Origin: JAPLYB01 sp964481435
GTDB taxonomy: Archaea > Nanobdellota > Nanobdellia > Pacearchaeales > UBA284
Reading direction: 5' to 3'
Assembly (NCBI GenBank): GCA_964481435.1
Contig: CAYZTH010000003.1
Location: 1 to 36,739, forward strand
Length of the DNA: 36,739 nucleotides
The notes under the pieces were generated by a model. That model did not search any database, was not told where the DNA came from, and saw nothing but the letters and a program-made list of their open reading frames with translations. This document shows positions 7,588-16,207 of the stretch, piece by piece; the stretch's first letter is position 1, and the number at the start of each line of letters is the position of its first letter. Made by a program: the position numbers and the translations under genes.

Positions 7588-9675
7588 ATGGCAATTATAT
7601 ACCCTGAAACAAGAAGATCTGATTTACAAGACCCTTATGCTTGGTTAGAACAAGATAGTGATGAAAGAAAATCATGGGTTGATGCACAGCATGAGCTTAC
7701 GAAGGAAGTTTTTAAATTAATTCCTGAAAGAGAAAGAATTCAAGGAAGGCTAGAGGAATTAGTAAATCGTGAAGCTATACAAGCTAAATGCAAGGGTTTT
7801 GGAAATGTTCATTCAAGAAAGGATACTCTTTTTTATGCTAAAAGAAAAATTGGAGAAGGGCAATATTCTCTATATGCCATGAACTTGCAAACTAAACAGG
7901 AGACGCTTCTGCTTGACCTAAATAAACCAGAATTGAGAGGAGAAACAAGTATTGCAAGAATTAGCCCCAGCCCAGATGGAAAAGCTGTTCTTTATGAACT
8001 TTCAAGAAATGGAAGTGCTTATGTTGAGTTACAAGCTTTAGATGTTTTAACAGGTAAAGTCTTAGCAAGTATCCCAAATACCTTTTACTCAAACCCTGTC
8101 TGGATGCCAGATTGCAGTGGATTTTTTTATTCAAAACTTATTTCAGGAATTATCCCTAATCAATCAGTGCCGCGACCTCATTTTCATAGAATTGGAGAAG
8201 ACCCAAAAGAAGACAAATTAGTTTATGATGACAAAACTCCTGATGGTTCCTGGGTTTGGGTAACTAGTGTTTCTTTTGATGGTAAAAAAGTAATAGTACA
8301 TAGAATGATTGATTACTCAAATACAGAGTTATTATATCTAGATCTGTCAAAACCAGAAGCAAAACCAGAATCAATAACTGGTGGAGAAAGAGCGAGATTT
8401 GGTGCTGATTTTATTGGAGACTATTTATATGTTCAAACAGATTATAAAGCACCAAATTCTATGATCGGAAGAATTAAATTAGATGGAACAACTCCAAAAT
8501 TAAAAGATCTAGAAACGGTTGTAGAAGGAGGAAATGGCATTCTGACTGGTTTTAGGGCAGTGGGAAATTTAAAATATGTTACTAGGAGAATTGATGTTAG
8601 TGATAGGGTTTTTGTTTTAGACGAAAAAGGAGAGAGAGAAATAGAGTTAGGAGAATTTAGAAATACTGAATTTATCAGTGGAAATGAAGATAATCCAGTC
8701 TTAATCTCCCAATCTTTTTTAGACCCACTTACTGCCTATCAGGTTAATGGATTAAAATTAGAGCAAGTTTTAAAAGATGGAGAAGGTCTTGATCCTAATA
8801 AGTTCTGTGTGGAACAAATATGGGCTAAACCAGACAGAAGACGTGATGAAGAATTTGATGAACCTGAAATTCCGATGTATGTTGTTAGAGGAAAAGATGC
8901 GCCAATAGATGGAAATAATGCTACTATTCTTTATGCATATGGTGGATTTGGTTCTACTATTTATCCGAACTTTGCAAAATCTAGATTATTATGGTTAGAG
9001 CGTGGCGGAATTTTTGTCAGCGCAAATATTCGCGGAGGAAGTGAATTTGGAGAAAAATGGCATAATGAAGCAAAACGAGATAAAAAACCGAATGCAGTTA
9101 AGGATTTTAGTTTATGCGCAAGAGCTTTACAAGGATTAAGAGATAGCCGGAAAACAGGAGAAGAAGGATATATAGCAAGAAAGTATACTAAATGTGGACG
9201 TCTAGGAATTACAGGCGAGAGTGATGGAGGTTTGCTAACCTGCGCAGCCTTAGTTAAAGAACCAGAGGGTTTATTTTCTGCAGTTGTTTCAGAATTCCCT
9301 TTTACAGACCTGGCTAGGCCCAATATCACTCCCTCTGGAGAATTATGGACTAAAGAATACGGAGATCCTAGAACTGCAGATATAAGTTACTTATTACGTA
9401 TCTCTCCTTACCATAATGCTCAAAGAATAGAAGGAAAAAGATGCCCTGCTGTATTTATTCGTGTTGCATCAGGGGATGATATGGTGAACCTATCTCATGG
9501 AATGAAAATGGGGGCTGCACTTCAAAATTACATTACTTCGGGCGGACCAATCTTGTTAGATGTAAAAGGAGAAAAATCAGGGCATGGAGGGGGGGAGTCT
9601 TTACAGCTAGCTGTTGAAGATCTGGCTAAAAATTATACTTTTCTTGCACATTTTTTAGGATTGAAAGTTTTTTAA
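7588..9675 (+). CDS. prolyl oligopeptidase family serine peptidase (S9A)
   Basis: 695-aa cytosolic enzyme (no signal peptide) of the S9A architecture that cleaves short peptides, classically after proline. An N-terminal segment with DPYAWLE (16-22) and a beta-propeller (about 70-410) precede the alpha/beta-hydrolase domain. The S9A signature runs from YAYGGFGS through GGIFVSANIRGG to EFGEKWH. Catalytic residues are Ser545 (TGESDGG), Asp630 (SGDDMV) and His666 (KSGHGGG). Deviations: the nucleophile elbow is GESDGG instead of GGSNGG, and Met replaces the arginine that follows the catalytic Asp pair in classical POP (Arg643), which contacts the substrate. S9A enzymes are patchy in archaea, so transfer is possible. 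A 110-aa orphan follows 21 nt downstream. Confidence 0.93.
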   Translation: MAIIYPETRRSDLQDPYAWLEQDSDERKSWVDAQHELTKEVFKLIPERERIQGRLEELVNREAIQAKCKGFGNVHSRKDTLFYAKRKIGEGQYSLYAMNLQTKQETLLLDLNKPELRGETSIARISPSPDGKAVLYELSRNGSAYVELQALDVLTGKVLASIPNTFYSNPVWMPDCSGFFYSKLISGIIPNQSVPRPHFHRIGEDPKEDKLVYDDKTPDGSWVWVTSVSFDGKKVIVHRMIDYSNTELLYLDLSKPEAKPESITGGERARFGADFIGDYLYVQTDYKAPNSMIGRIKLDGTTPKLKDLETVVEGGNGILTGFRAVGNLKYVTRRIDVSDRVFVLDEKGEREIELGEFRNTEFISGNEDNPVLISQSFLDPLTAYQVNGLKLEQVLKDGEGLDPNKFCVEQIWAKPDRRRDEEFDEPEIPMYVVRGKDAPIDGNNATILYAYGGFGSTIYPNFAKSRLLWLERGGIFVSANIRGGSEFGEKWHNEAKRDKKPNAVKDFSLCARALQGLRDSRKTGEEGYIARKYTKCGRLGITGESDGGLLTCAALVKEPEGLFSAVVSEFPFTDLARPNITPSGELWTKEYGDPRTADISYLLRISPYHNAQRIEGKRCPAVFIRVASGDDMVNLSHGMKMGAALQNYITSGGPILLDVKGEKSGHGGGESLQLAVEDLAKNYTFLAHFLGLKVF

Positions 9676-9696
9676 AGTCAAATAGTTAATTAAAAG

Positions 9697-10029
9697 ATGG
9701 CTAATTCAATTGATAACTGGATACAAAATATTAGACACAACCACAATCAAGGTAGAGTGAGAATCTTTGATCGTTCTAATGGAAGAAATGAAGAAAGAAT
9801 GACTAAAAACAAGTATTATCGAGAAAGAAGGGATAAATTACTAAAAAAATGCCCCTGGGTAAGAGAATTGAAATTGTATAAGGAAGGAAAAAAACCTTGT
9901 TTTTATGTTACACGAACTGTTCTTGAATATGTTAAACAAGAAAAAGAAGACAGAAGACAGATTTTTGAGATTCTAAAAGCAGACTTTTTAGTCGAGGGTT
10001 ATAAGTTTCTTGCAGAGATGGAAGATTAG
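9697..10029 (+). CDS. hypothetical basic protein
   Basis: 110-aa highly charged protein with no recognised family and no membrane segment. The N-terminal half is rich in Arg, Asn and Lys (GRVRIFDRSNGRNEERM, YYRERRDKLLKKC). The C-terminal half looks helical (VLEYVKQEKEDRRQIFEIL). It starts 21 nt after the oligopeptidase and probably shares its message. Its stop overlaps the convergent methylthiotransferase stop by 3-4 bases. Nucleic-acid binding is possible from composition only. Confidence 0.6.
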   Translation: MANSIDNWIQNIRHNHNQGRVRIFDRSNGRNEERMTKNKYYRERRDKLLKKCPWVRELKLYKEGKKPCFYVTRTVLEYVKQEKEDRRQIFEILKADFLVEGYKFLAEMED

Positions 10030-11387
10030 ATAACTTCCCCGATTAGATAGTGTGGCTTAGCTTCTTTTATCCTGACTTTGAGAAACTTACCAAGCAAGTT
10101 TTCTTTACTTCTCAGGATAATCATCTTGTAAGACGCATTTCTTGCAATCCAGGTGTCTTGGAAACCGTTTTCATCTACAAGGACCTTGTATTCCTTACCA
10201 ATTAGGGGTTTTTTGTTTTCAAGTGCAATCTTGGCATGCAGATTCATAATTTCTGTTGCTCTTTTTCTCTTTATCTCGGGGGAGATTTGATTTGACATCT
10301 TCTTTGCTTCTGTCTTCTCCATAGGCCAGAATCTGCTTATGTTCAGGACATCGGGCTTAACTTTTTTTATTACTTCTAGTGTTTTTTGAAAATCTTCATC
10401 TGTCTCTCCAGGAAATCCAACAATTATATCTGTTGAAATTGTGATATCTGGAAATTCTCCAGTAAATCTATTTACAATCTCTAAAAAATCCTTGACTGAA
10501 TACTTTCGATTCATTGTGTTGAGAATTTTATCTGAACCAGACTGAAGTGAGAGATGTAAGAATTTGAAAACTTTTTCATCTTTATAGGATTCTATTTGCT
10601 CGTCTAGAAAATGGGAGATATGTTCTGGATTCATCATCCCGATCCTGAGGAAAAATCTATGCGGAAGAGAGGTTATGGAATTGATAAGAATTGGTAAGTT
10701 CACATTTTTGGCTTTGTCGTCTTGTGCTGCAGCACCAAAGCTTGTTTTGTTATTTACACTTACATCTTTATCTAAAAAATCAAGACCATATGCGGAATTG
10801 TCCTGGCTCGTGAGCCATATCTCTTTGCAGCCTGCTGAAAGATCTTGCCCAATATTCTTTAGAATTTTATCTTCGGGATATGAAAAGAGAGAGCCCTTTG
10901 CAAATCGCGTATAACAATAAGCACAGGAACCAAGGCAGCCCTGTGCTATCTGTGTTATTCCGACTACACTCTTTTGCCGGGTCTTTGGCGTACAAAGTTT
11001 AATTTCATTGTTTTTCTCAAGAATCTTGACTTGCTCCCCTTCAATTAACTTCTTGATTGCGCTTGGAATCTCTTTTATATGATTTATTCCAACAAGAGTG
11101 GCTCTGGGACAGAGTTTATTCAGTTTTTTTTCTAAAACTTCGGGCATACAACCAGTTATTACGAGTTTTTTATTTTTTTCTATAAGACTTTTTATTCTAT
11201 CTTCTATTTTTTTGATTGTGGGCTCTTTAACAACGCAAGTATTGAGAATTATTATGTCTGCGAGAGATTCTGTTTCAACAACGGTGAAACCATGACTTAA
11301 AAGCAGGCCTTTCATAATCTCGGCATTATTCAGATTTGCCGAGCATCCGTATGTTTCAATATAGATAAGATTGTTTGTATTGCTCAT
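10026..11387 (-). CDS. tRNA methylthiotransferase, MiaB/CDKAL1 type
   Basis: Radical-SAM enzyme predicted to add a methylthio group to t6A37 of ANN-decoding tRNAs, the usual archaeal activity of this family. The N-terminal UPF0004 domain carries the three Cys of the auxiliary [4Fe-4S] cluster (Cys15 in TYGCSAN, Cys51 in NTCVV, Cys80 in TGCMPE). The radical-SAM CxxxCxxC is Cys151/155/158 (QGCLGSCAYC). A C-terminal TRAM domain spans roughly 392-453. Unusually, residues about 205-230, after the conserved S-AYG segment, form a low-complexity insertion (including SFGAAAQDDKAKN). It is divergent from the 245-aa orphan, with separate TATA-like boxes for each. Confidence 0.93.
   Translation of the reverse strand: MSNTNNLIYIETYGCSANLNNAEIMKGLLLSHGFTVVETESLADIIILNTCVVKEPTIKKIEDRIKSLIEKNKKLVITGCMPEVLEKKLNKLCPRATLVGINHIKEIPSAIKKLIEGEQVKILEKNNEIKLCTPKTRQKSVVGITQIAQGCLGSCAYCYTRFAKGSLFSYPEDKILKNIGQDLSAGCKEIWLTSQDNSAYGLDFLDKDVSVNNKTSFGAAAQDDKAKNVNLPILINSITSLPHRFFLRIGMMNPEHISHFLDEQIESYKDEKVFKFLHLSLQSGSDKILNTMNRKYSVKDFLEIVNRFTGEFPDITISTDIIVGFPGETDEDFQKTLEVIKKVKPDVLNISRFWPMEKTEAKKMSNQISPEIKRKRATEIMNLHAKIALENKKPLIGKEYKVLVDENGFQDTWIARNASYKMIILRSKENLLGKFLKVRIKEAKPHYLIGEVI
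10711..10741. repeat. nested inverted repeat inside the methylthiotransferase gene
   Basis: GTGCTGCAGCAC at 10724-10735 is a perfect 12-bp palindrome, flanked by GCTTTG (10711-10716) and its complement CAAAGC (10736-10741). It encodes most of the low-complexity insertion of the methylthiotransferase. It could be a small hairpin insertion that kept the reading frame; this is inference. Confidence 0.5.
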
Positions 11388-11467
11388 AAAATAGAAATCT
11401 AGTGGCGTTTTTAAATAATTATGCTAGAGAACAATATTCTTTAAAAATACAAAAGACTGCCTATTAG

Positions 11468-12205
11468 ATGAAACATATCTTACTTAAGCCTTCTGACATT
11501 TTAGTTCACTTATTCTTTCCATATCAACATCTTAGAAAGGAAGGAGCATATACTAATCAAACCCAGAGGGTCGAATTTAACAATTATCTGACTTGGGTAT
11601 ACTCCGCTGCTGTAAGTCTTCCAAGAAAAAATGAAACAAGATTATGCGCTATTGTTGCCCAACCCACACAAGCAGTTAGAGATGAAAGATTCGAGTTTGC
11701 TACGGCTTGTATCGAGTCTAAACAAGATCTTCTTAAAATTGATGCAGTAAAAGCAAGAAGGCTGTTTGGGCTTTTTAGAAGAGTCGTCACACTTCTTGAC
11801 AATCATACTAGAGGAAAATACTATTTAGTTGATAATGAAATAGAAGCAATTGCTCTTGCCCTCACTAGGGATGAAATTCCTTCATACATACTAGAATCTG
11901 ATTCAGACATAACAGAATTAAAACAAATGAAAAAAGATGGAAGAGCCTCACCTCTTTTAGAGGGAATTCCTAACACTATCCCTCGGCTTCTTTATTGCAA
12001 TGTTCCGCCTAAAAGATTTGAGGGAAGATCTAATGAAGGATTTGAATACCAACATCTTAGGAGTACCTTGGGTATACGTCCGGCTTGGAAATGTCTCGGT
12101 ATTACTGCTCAAGAGCCCCACTTACATTTGCCTTTACCCTTAGACGTTGCAGTAAGAAGACTTCATCTGCCAAAACATATTAGAGAATTAGAAAGAAAGT
12201 TTTAG
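11468..12205 (+). CDS. hypothetical soluble protein
   Basis: 245-aa protein without signal peptide or membrane helix. I recognise no family. Arg/Leu-rich helices (AVKARRLFGLFRRVVTLLDNH, 96 onward) are followed by a His/Pro-rich C-terminal part (EPHLHLPLPLDVAVRRLHL). A TATA-like CTTTAAAAAT about 27 nt before the ATG supports a leaderless message and the chosen start. Its stop abuts the convergent argS stop with no spacer. It is probably real given its length, promoter and fit between genes. Confidence 0.65.
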   Translation: MKHILLKPSDILVHLFFPYQHLRKEGAYTNQTQRVEFNNYLTWVYSAAVSLPRKNETRLCAIVAQPTQAVRDERFEFATACIESKQDLLKIDAVKARRLFGLFRRVVTLLDNHTRGKYYLVDNEIEAIALALTRDEIPSYILESDSDITELKQMKKDGRASPLLEGIPNTIPRLLYCNVPPKRFEGRSNEGFEYQHLRSTLGIRPAWKCLGITAQEPHLHLPLPLDVAVRRLHLPKHIRELERKF

Positions 12206-13897
12206 TCACATTTCCTCAAGAACTTCGATGCCAATCAAATTCAAACAGATTGAGAGTATATTCTTGAATTCCCGAACAATTTCAATTCTTCTTGACTTTA
12301 TCCTTTCATCTTCAACTTGCATGACTGGACAATTATGATAGAAATTGTTGAAAAGCTGTGCAAGCTCATAGGAATACAGGGCTATTAGGTCTGGTTTGAT
12401 TTCTTTTTTTGCTCTCTCAAGAACATTCGGGAATTCTGAAAGCTTCTTGACAAGTGAAACCTCTATTTGTTCTAGATTTGAAAAAGAGGCTTTTGATTTT
12501 ACCTTTTTTAGCTTAACTTTTTTCAGGATGCTGGAGGCCCGAGCATAACTATACTGCAGATAGGGGCCTGAAAAACCTTCGAAATCAAGTGCTTCTTGTT
12601 TGTTGAAGGTCATATCTTTCTTTATATCAACTTTCAATAGTGCAAATTTTATTGCTGCTAGGGCTATTGCCCGGGATCTTGAATTAAGCTCCTTCTCGGA
12701 GAGTTTGTACCTTTTTTTTAGTTCTGATTTTGCATCTTCTCTTAGCTCTTGAATAAGGTCATCTGCATCGGCTGTTGTGCCCTCTCTCGATTTTATCTTT
12801 CCTGAGGGCAAGTTAACCATTCCATAACTTATATGAAAACAATTCTTTGCCCATTTCTTCCCAAGAATCTCTAGAAGCTTGAAAAGAACCTGAAAATGAA
12901 AGTTCTGCTCAGAAGCTACAATATAGAACATCTTATCAAACTTATAATCCCCATATCTTGCTTCAATCATATACAAGTCCTGAGTTATGTAGACTGTTGT
13001 GCCGTCTGCTCTCAAAAGAGTTTTTTCTCCAAGTTCTCCCAGGTCTATTGATACTGAGCCATCATCATTTTTTTTGAACAATCCCTTCTTAACACCTTCG
13101 AGTACTATCTCCTTGCCCTTCTTGTATGTTTGGGACTCAAAGTATTGCTTATCGTGAGCAAAGTTAAGTAGCCTATATGTCTCTTGCATACCGTCAAGAG
13201 CCCACTTGTTCATCTTTTTCCACAAAGCAAGAACTTGTTTGTCTCCTGCTTCCCATTTTTTTAGCATTTCCTGGGCCTCTATCTCAAGATTTGGATTTTC
13301 ACGAGCTTTTTTAGAGAATAAAACATAGTAATCGCCGACAAAATGGTCTGACTTCTTTTTTGCTTTTTCGGGAGTAGAGTTCTTGCCCCACTTTTGATAG
13401 GCTAGCATTGACTTGCAAATATGAATTCCTCGGTCATTAACAACATCTACCCTCTTTACTTTATTCTCAGTAAAGGCAAATATTCTTGCTATAGAGTCTC
13501 CAATGAACAAATTTCTTATATGACCCACATGCAGGGGTTTGTTTGTATTGGGACCAGGACTCTCGACGAGAACTGTCTCCCTATCTTTGAATTTGATAGG
13601 CTTCTGAATATCATCAAGCAAGGTTTCAATAAGGACTTCTTTATTTATGAAGAAATTAAGATAGCCATTGACTGGCTCAATTTTCTCTATTTCTTTTATT
13701 TTCAGTTTATCTAGTTTATTTTTAATGTCTTTTGCTATTTCTACCGGGTTCTTTTTATAGGTTCTTGCAAGAGGAAAACAAGGAAAAGCATAATCTCCGA
13801 AGTTCTCTCCTTCTTTTGGCTTTTCAAGAATAATCTCTTTAATATTCATGCCACTCGTTTTTGCAACTGCCTCTTTTATCTTTTGTTCAAAATCCAT
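12206..13897 (-). CDS. argS: arginyl-tRNA synthetase
   Basis: Class Ia synthetase charging tRNA-Arg, one isoacceptor of which (UCU) is in this window. In order: N-terminal Add-1 domain (FGDYAFPCFPLAR), catalytic domain with the HIGH motif as HVGH in PNTNKPLHVGHIRN (about residues 123-126), the KMSKS-equivalent loop GKIKSREGT (around residue 367), and a C-terminal DALR anticodon-binding domain with FSGPYLQYSYAR and a terminal NLIGIEVLEEM. The K-x-K-S-R-E-G form is usual in archaeal and some bacterial ArgRS. I prefer ATG 13897 (MDFEQKI) because conservation starts there and a TTTTTTAAA box lies about 28 nt upstream. An in-frame ATG at 13912 would add five residues. Confidence 0.95.
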   Translation of the reverse strand: MDFEQKIKEAVAKTSGMNIKEIILEKPKEGENFGDYAFPCFPLARTYKKNPVEIAKDIKNKLDKLKIKEIEKIEPVNGYLNFFINKEVLIETLLDDIQKPIKFKDRETVLVESPGPNTNKPLHVGHIRNLFIGDSIARIFAFTENKVKRVDVVNDRGIHICKSMLAYQKWGKNSTPEKAKKKSDHFVGDYYVLFSKKARENPNLEIEAQEMLKKWEAGDKQVLALWKKMNKWALDGMQETYRLLNFAHDKQYFESQTYKKGKEIVLEGVKKGLFKKNDDGSVSIDLGELGEKTLLRADGTTVYITQDLYMIEARYGDYKFDKMFYIVASEQNFHFQVLFKLLEILGKKWAKNCFHISYGMVNLPSGKIKSREGTTADADDLIQELREDAKSELKKRYKLSEKELNSRSRAIALAAIKFALLKVDIKKDMTFNKQEALDFEGFSGPYLQYSYARASSILKKVKLKKVKSKASFSNLEQIEVSLVKKLSEFPNVLERAKKEIKPDLIALYSYELAQLFNNFYHNCPVMQVEDERIKSRRIEIVREFKNILSICLNLIGIEVLEEM

Positions 13898-13985
13898 AAA
13901 TAATGAATGCAAGGGAGATTTAAAAAATTATCTAAGAAAGATTTAAAAAGACGAACGCATATATTCTATATCAAAAAGGTGAAAA

Positions 13986-14699
13986 ATGCTTAAAATAGAA
14001 TTGTTTGAAAAGATAACTGGAAGACCTACGATGATTGAGGGATTCCCTGGTTTTGGTTTTGTATCAACTATTGCAACCGAATTCTTGATAAAACATCTTA
14101 ATGCGAAGCAAATTGGTATGATAAGTTCTAACAAAATACAGCCAATTGCAGCAATACACAAGGGACAAGTAATCAATCCTTTAGGAATATTCTATGATAA
14201 AAAAAATAATCTTGTCATAGTGCAGGCTGTGACTCCTGTTGATGGCTTGGAGTGGGAGATTGCAGATACTGTTAATGAACTTGCAAAACAATTGAAGATA
14301 AAAGAAATAATCGGTTTAGAGGGAGTCAATTCACAAATAACGGGCAAGGAACCAAAAATATTCTTCTTTTCAAAGACAAAGAGCTGTAGTGAAAGAATGA
14401 ATAAATTGAAAATTCTTCCATTAGATGAAGGAATAATAATGGGAGTTACAGGCGCACTATTAATGAAATCTTCAACACCTTTAGCTTGTTTATTTGTTGA
14501 GGCTCATTCACAGATGCCAGATAATAAAGCTGCTGCAAAACTAGTTGATTCTCTAGATAAGTATCTTAATCTAAAACTTGACACAGATCCTTTGTTGAAC
14601 AAGGCAAAGGAAATGGAGGTTAGATTGAAAGATTTAATGGGCAAGGTCAGCGAAGCCAAAGACTTGCAGGTCCAGAAGAGCTTGGATTACATGGGTTGA
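13986..14699 (+). CDS. PAC2-family protein (proteasome assembly chaperone-like)
   Basis: 237-aa protein of the PAC2/COG2047 family. The family signature is clear: IEGFPGFGFVSTIATEFL (near 18-35), then QPIAAIHKGQVINPLGIF, VQAVTPVDGLEWEIAD and IIGLEGVNS. Archaeal relatives (PbaA/PbaB) chaperone 20S proteasome assembly through C-terminal residues that dock in alpha-ring pockets. Here the chain ends SLDYMG, with a Tyr close to the C-terminus reminiscent of, but not identical to, a HbYX motif. A coiled region (KAKEMEVRLKDLMGK) precedes it. AAAGGTGAAAA just before the ATG is a likely Shine-Dalgarno. No proteasome subunit is in the window. Confidence 0.85.
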   Translation: MLKIELFEKITGRPTMIEGFPGFGFVSTIATEFLIKHLNAKQIGMISSNKIQPIAAIHKGQVINPLGIFYDKKNNLVIVQAVTPVDGLEWEIADTVNELAKQLKIKEIIGLEGVNSQITGKEPKIFFFSKTKSCSERMNKLKILPLDEGIIMGVTGALLMKSSTPLACLFVEAHSQMPDNKAAAKLVDSLDKYLNLKLDTDPLLNKAKEMEVRLKDLMGKVSEAKDLQVQKSLDYMG

Positions 14700-14702
14700 T
14701 TC

Positions 14703-15389
14703 TTATAAATTTTCTAATTTCTCGAGAATATCTTTTAATTCTTTTGCATCGTTTGCATAAAATATTTGGCCACCGCTCTTTTTTATGTACTCTTTGAGCT
14801 CAAAAGGAAGCTCTTGCTTAATGAATGGCTTGTAAATAATTAATGTAAAAGGAAATCTGTCTCCTGCAACAATATCTTTGTGAATTTTCTCTTTCAGGAC
14901 ATTAAGTCCTGGCTTATTTCCAGAGATTATCTTGTAAACATAAAAAGCAGAGGAAAGCTCATAGAAGGTTCCGAGGCTTGCACCAAGCACAAGCATGACA
15001 TCTCCGAACAAACCAAAGGCGAAGTGTTGCTTGTACCAAGTATCTGTGTTAAGAGTTTCATCGAAGAGTTTTTTGCCATTAACATCTATATTCAGATTTT
15101 CCTTGAAATGTTTTATGCCAAAGATTTTATCATCCATTGGAGCAACAGCATAAATCTTCTTTCCATTAAATTGTTTGTATTTTTTTGCTATTTCCAAACA
15201 TACGCCCTTACTTGGAGTCAGAAGAATTTCATTTTTTGAAAGAACTTGGGCAATCTGCGTGATATGTTCTGAGAACTCTTTTTCGGGAATATTCAATAAT
15301 TCATGATAGTGATACCTAATATCTCCTATCCCGCTTAGTGCTATTCTTAGTGCCCTTGGGAATTTGGCTTTGCTCTTGCCCAGAGACAT
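14703..15389 (-). CDS. SLOG/LOG-like Rossmann-fold protein
   Basis: 228-aa protein resembling the LOG/SLOG nucleotide-binding superfamily. An N-terminal beta strand and glycine loop (RIALSGIGDIRY, 15-26) is followed by TPSKGVCLEIAKKY and then FGDVMLVLGASLGTFYELSSAF, the equivalent of the family's GG-x-GT-x-x-E signature with the first Gly pair degenerated. Superfamily members bind or cleave nucleotides (cytokinin LOG, DprA, SLOG sensors); the ligand here is unknown. I chose the ATG at 15389, which directly follows the upstream zinc-ribbon stop (TAA 15393-15391) and has AAGGGGGA as ribosome binding site. A longer reading frame from 15548 overlaps that gene and is not used. Confidence 0.6.
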   Translation of the reverse strand: MSLGKSKAKFPRALRIALSGIGDIRYHYHELLNIPEKEFSEHITQIAQVLSKNEILLTPSKGVCLEIAKKYKQFNGKKIYAVAPMDDKIFGIKHFKENLNIDVNGKKLFDETLNTDTWYKQHFAFGLFGDVMLVLGASLGTFYELSSAFYVYKIISGNKPGLNVLKEKIHKDIVAGDRFPFTLIIYKPFIKQELPFELKEYIKKSGGQIFYANDAKELKDILEKLENL

Positions 15390-15390
15390 C

Positions 15391-15915
15391 TTATTCCCCC
15401 TTAGAACCCTTTTTCTCTTTATCTCCTTTTTCACTCTTGGTGATATCTCCGATATCTTCAAAATCAATCTCACTTGATGGTTTTTCTTGCTCCTTCTTAA
15501 CTTGTTTGATAAGCTCTTGGTCTGGAATCGGAACTCTTTCAGGCCCAACCTTGTGCTTACTCATCATAAAAGTTGAAGCGAGATCTATGATATACTTACC
15601 ATCTTCGAGTTTATAGATAACTGGCTCACCTTTAAACAAACTCACGAGGTCTATCTCAAATTTCCCTGGTTTTTTTATCCTTATGGATTCTAAATTTAGA
15701 ATGACCGGCTTGTCTGGCTCTTCTCCGACAATCCCCCGGACATCTTCTAAAATTTCATCACGCTCTTGATTTGTCAAGGCATCGGTCTGCTCGAGTAAGT
15801 TGAGATCGTCTTCTTTAAAGAAGAAAAAATAATGAGAACCACAGGTACATCCAGTTAAAATTTCTGAGGCCGCATTCTGATATATTTTCCCGCATCTAAC
15901 ACATCTATTTGGCAT
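15391..15915 (-). CDS. DUF2072-like zinc-ribbon protein
   Basis: 174-aa protein that begins with a zinc ribbon (Cys5, Cys8, Cys23, Cys25: CVRCGK ... GCTCGSH) followed by FFFFKEDD. A middle beta-rich domain (VILNLESIRIKKPGKFEIDLVSLF) and an acidic/basic disordered tail ending in KGDKEKKGSKGE follow. This arrangement matches the archaeal DUF2072 family. In haloarchaea I recall the family being called origin-associated protein C because it sits with an Era-like GTPase and DUF2073 near oriC1, the same trio as here. It is divergent from the GTPase across a 292-bp spacer. Confidence 0.75.
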   Translation of the reverse strand: MPNRCVRCGKIYQNAASEILTGCTCGSHYFFFFKEDDLNLLEQTDALTNQERDEILEDVRGIVGEEPDKPVILNLESIRIKKPGKFEIDLVSLFKGEPVIYKLEDGKYIIDLASTFMMSKHKVGPERVPIPDQELIKQVKKEQEKPSSEIDFEDIGDITKSEKGDKEKKGSKGE

Positions 15916-16207
15916 GTTTTAGTTGAAGGGGGTATTTATTTATCATACAAAGACAAAATGGTTTTGACAACGTTGTGCTATGCACCCAAAACCCCAATCC
16001 CCCGATTATATTTAATTTAAACGTTTATATTATCTTTTACCTCAAAGGTCAAAAGATATATAAATGTTTTTAGAATTATCTTTAGATATTAACCCACATC
16101 CAGTAGCAAAATATTGACAAACTTTGTGAGATTTTACATACACAAGGTTTAAATATTAATCAAATTTTAATTTGAATTAAACAGAGGCAAAAAAAACAGG
16201 GACAAAA
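15916..16207. promoter_or_regulatory. dyad-rich divergent intergenic region
   Basis: 292 bp without a gene, the longest such stretch between protein genes in the window. It holds TTGACAACGTTGTG (15964-15977, containing the perfect palindrome ACAACGTTGT) and a similar TTGACAAACTTTGTG (16114-16128), plus CACAAGGTTT (16141-16150) as a possible inverted half site. Just before the first dyad is CAAAA-TGG-TTTTG, and just after it are C-runs (ACCCAAAACCCCAATCCCCC). TCAAATT-TT-AATTTGA lies near 16160. TATA-like TTTAAATATT at 16148 could serve the GTPase. It could be a shared regulatory region or a replication origin; neither is shown. Confidence 0.5.

Noticed and set aside
15390..15548. 53-residue extension of the SLOG-like protein
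   Set aside because: It overlaps the C-terminal disordered tail of the DUF2072-like gene in another frame; the ATG at 15389 directly follows that stop and has a ribosome binding site.
15978..16000. C-runs in the DUF2072/GTPase spacer as classical archaeal origin recognition boxes
   Set aside because: They lack the TTCCA-x-TGGAAA dyad next to the G string, so they do not match the ORB consensus; only a non-canonical origin remains possible.
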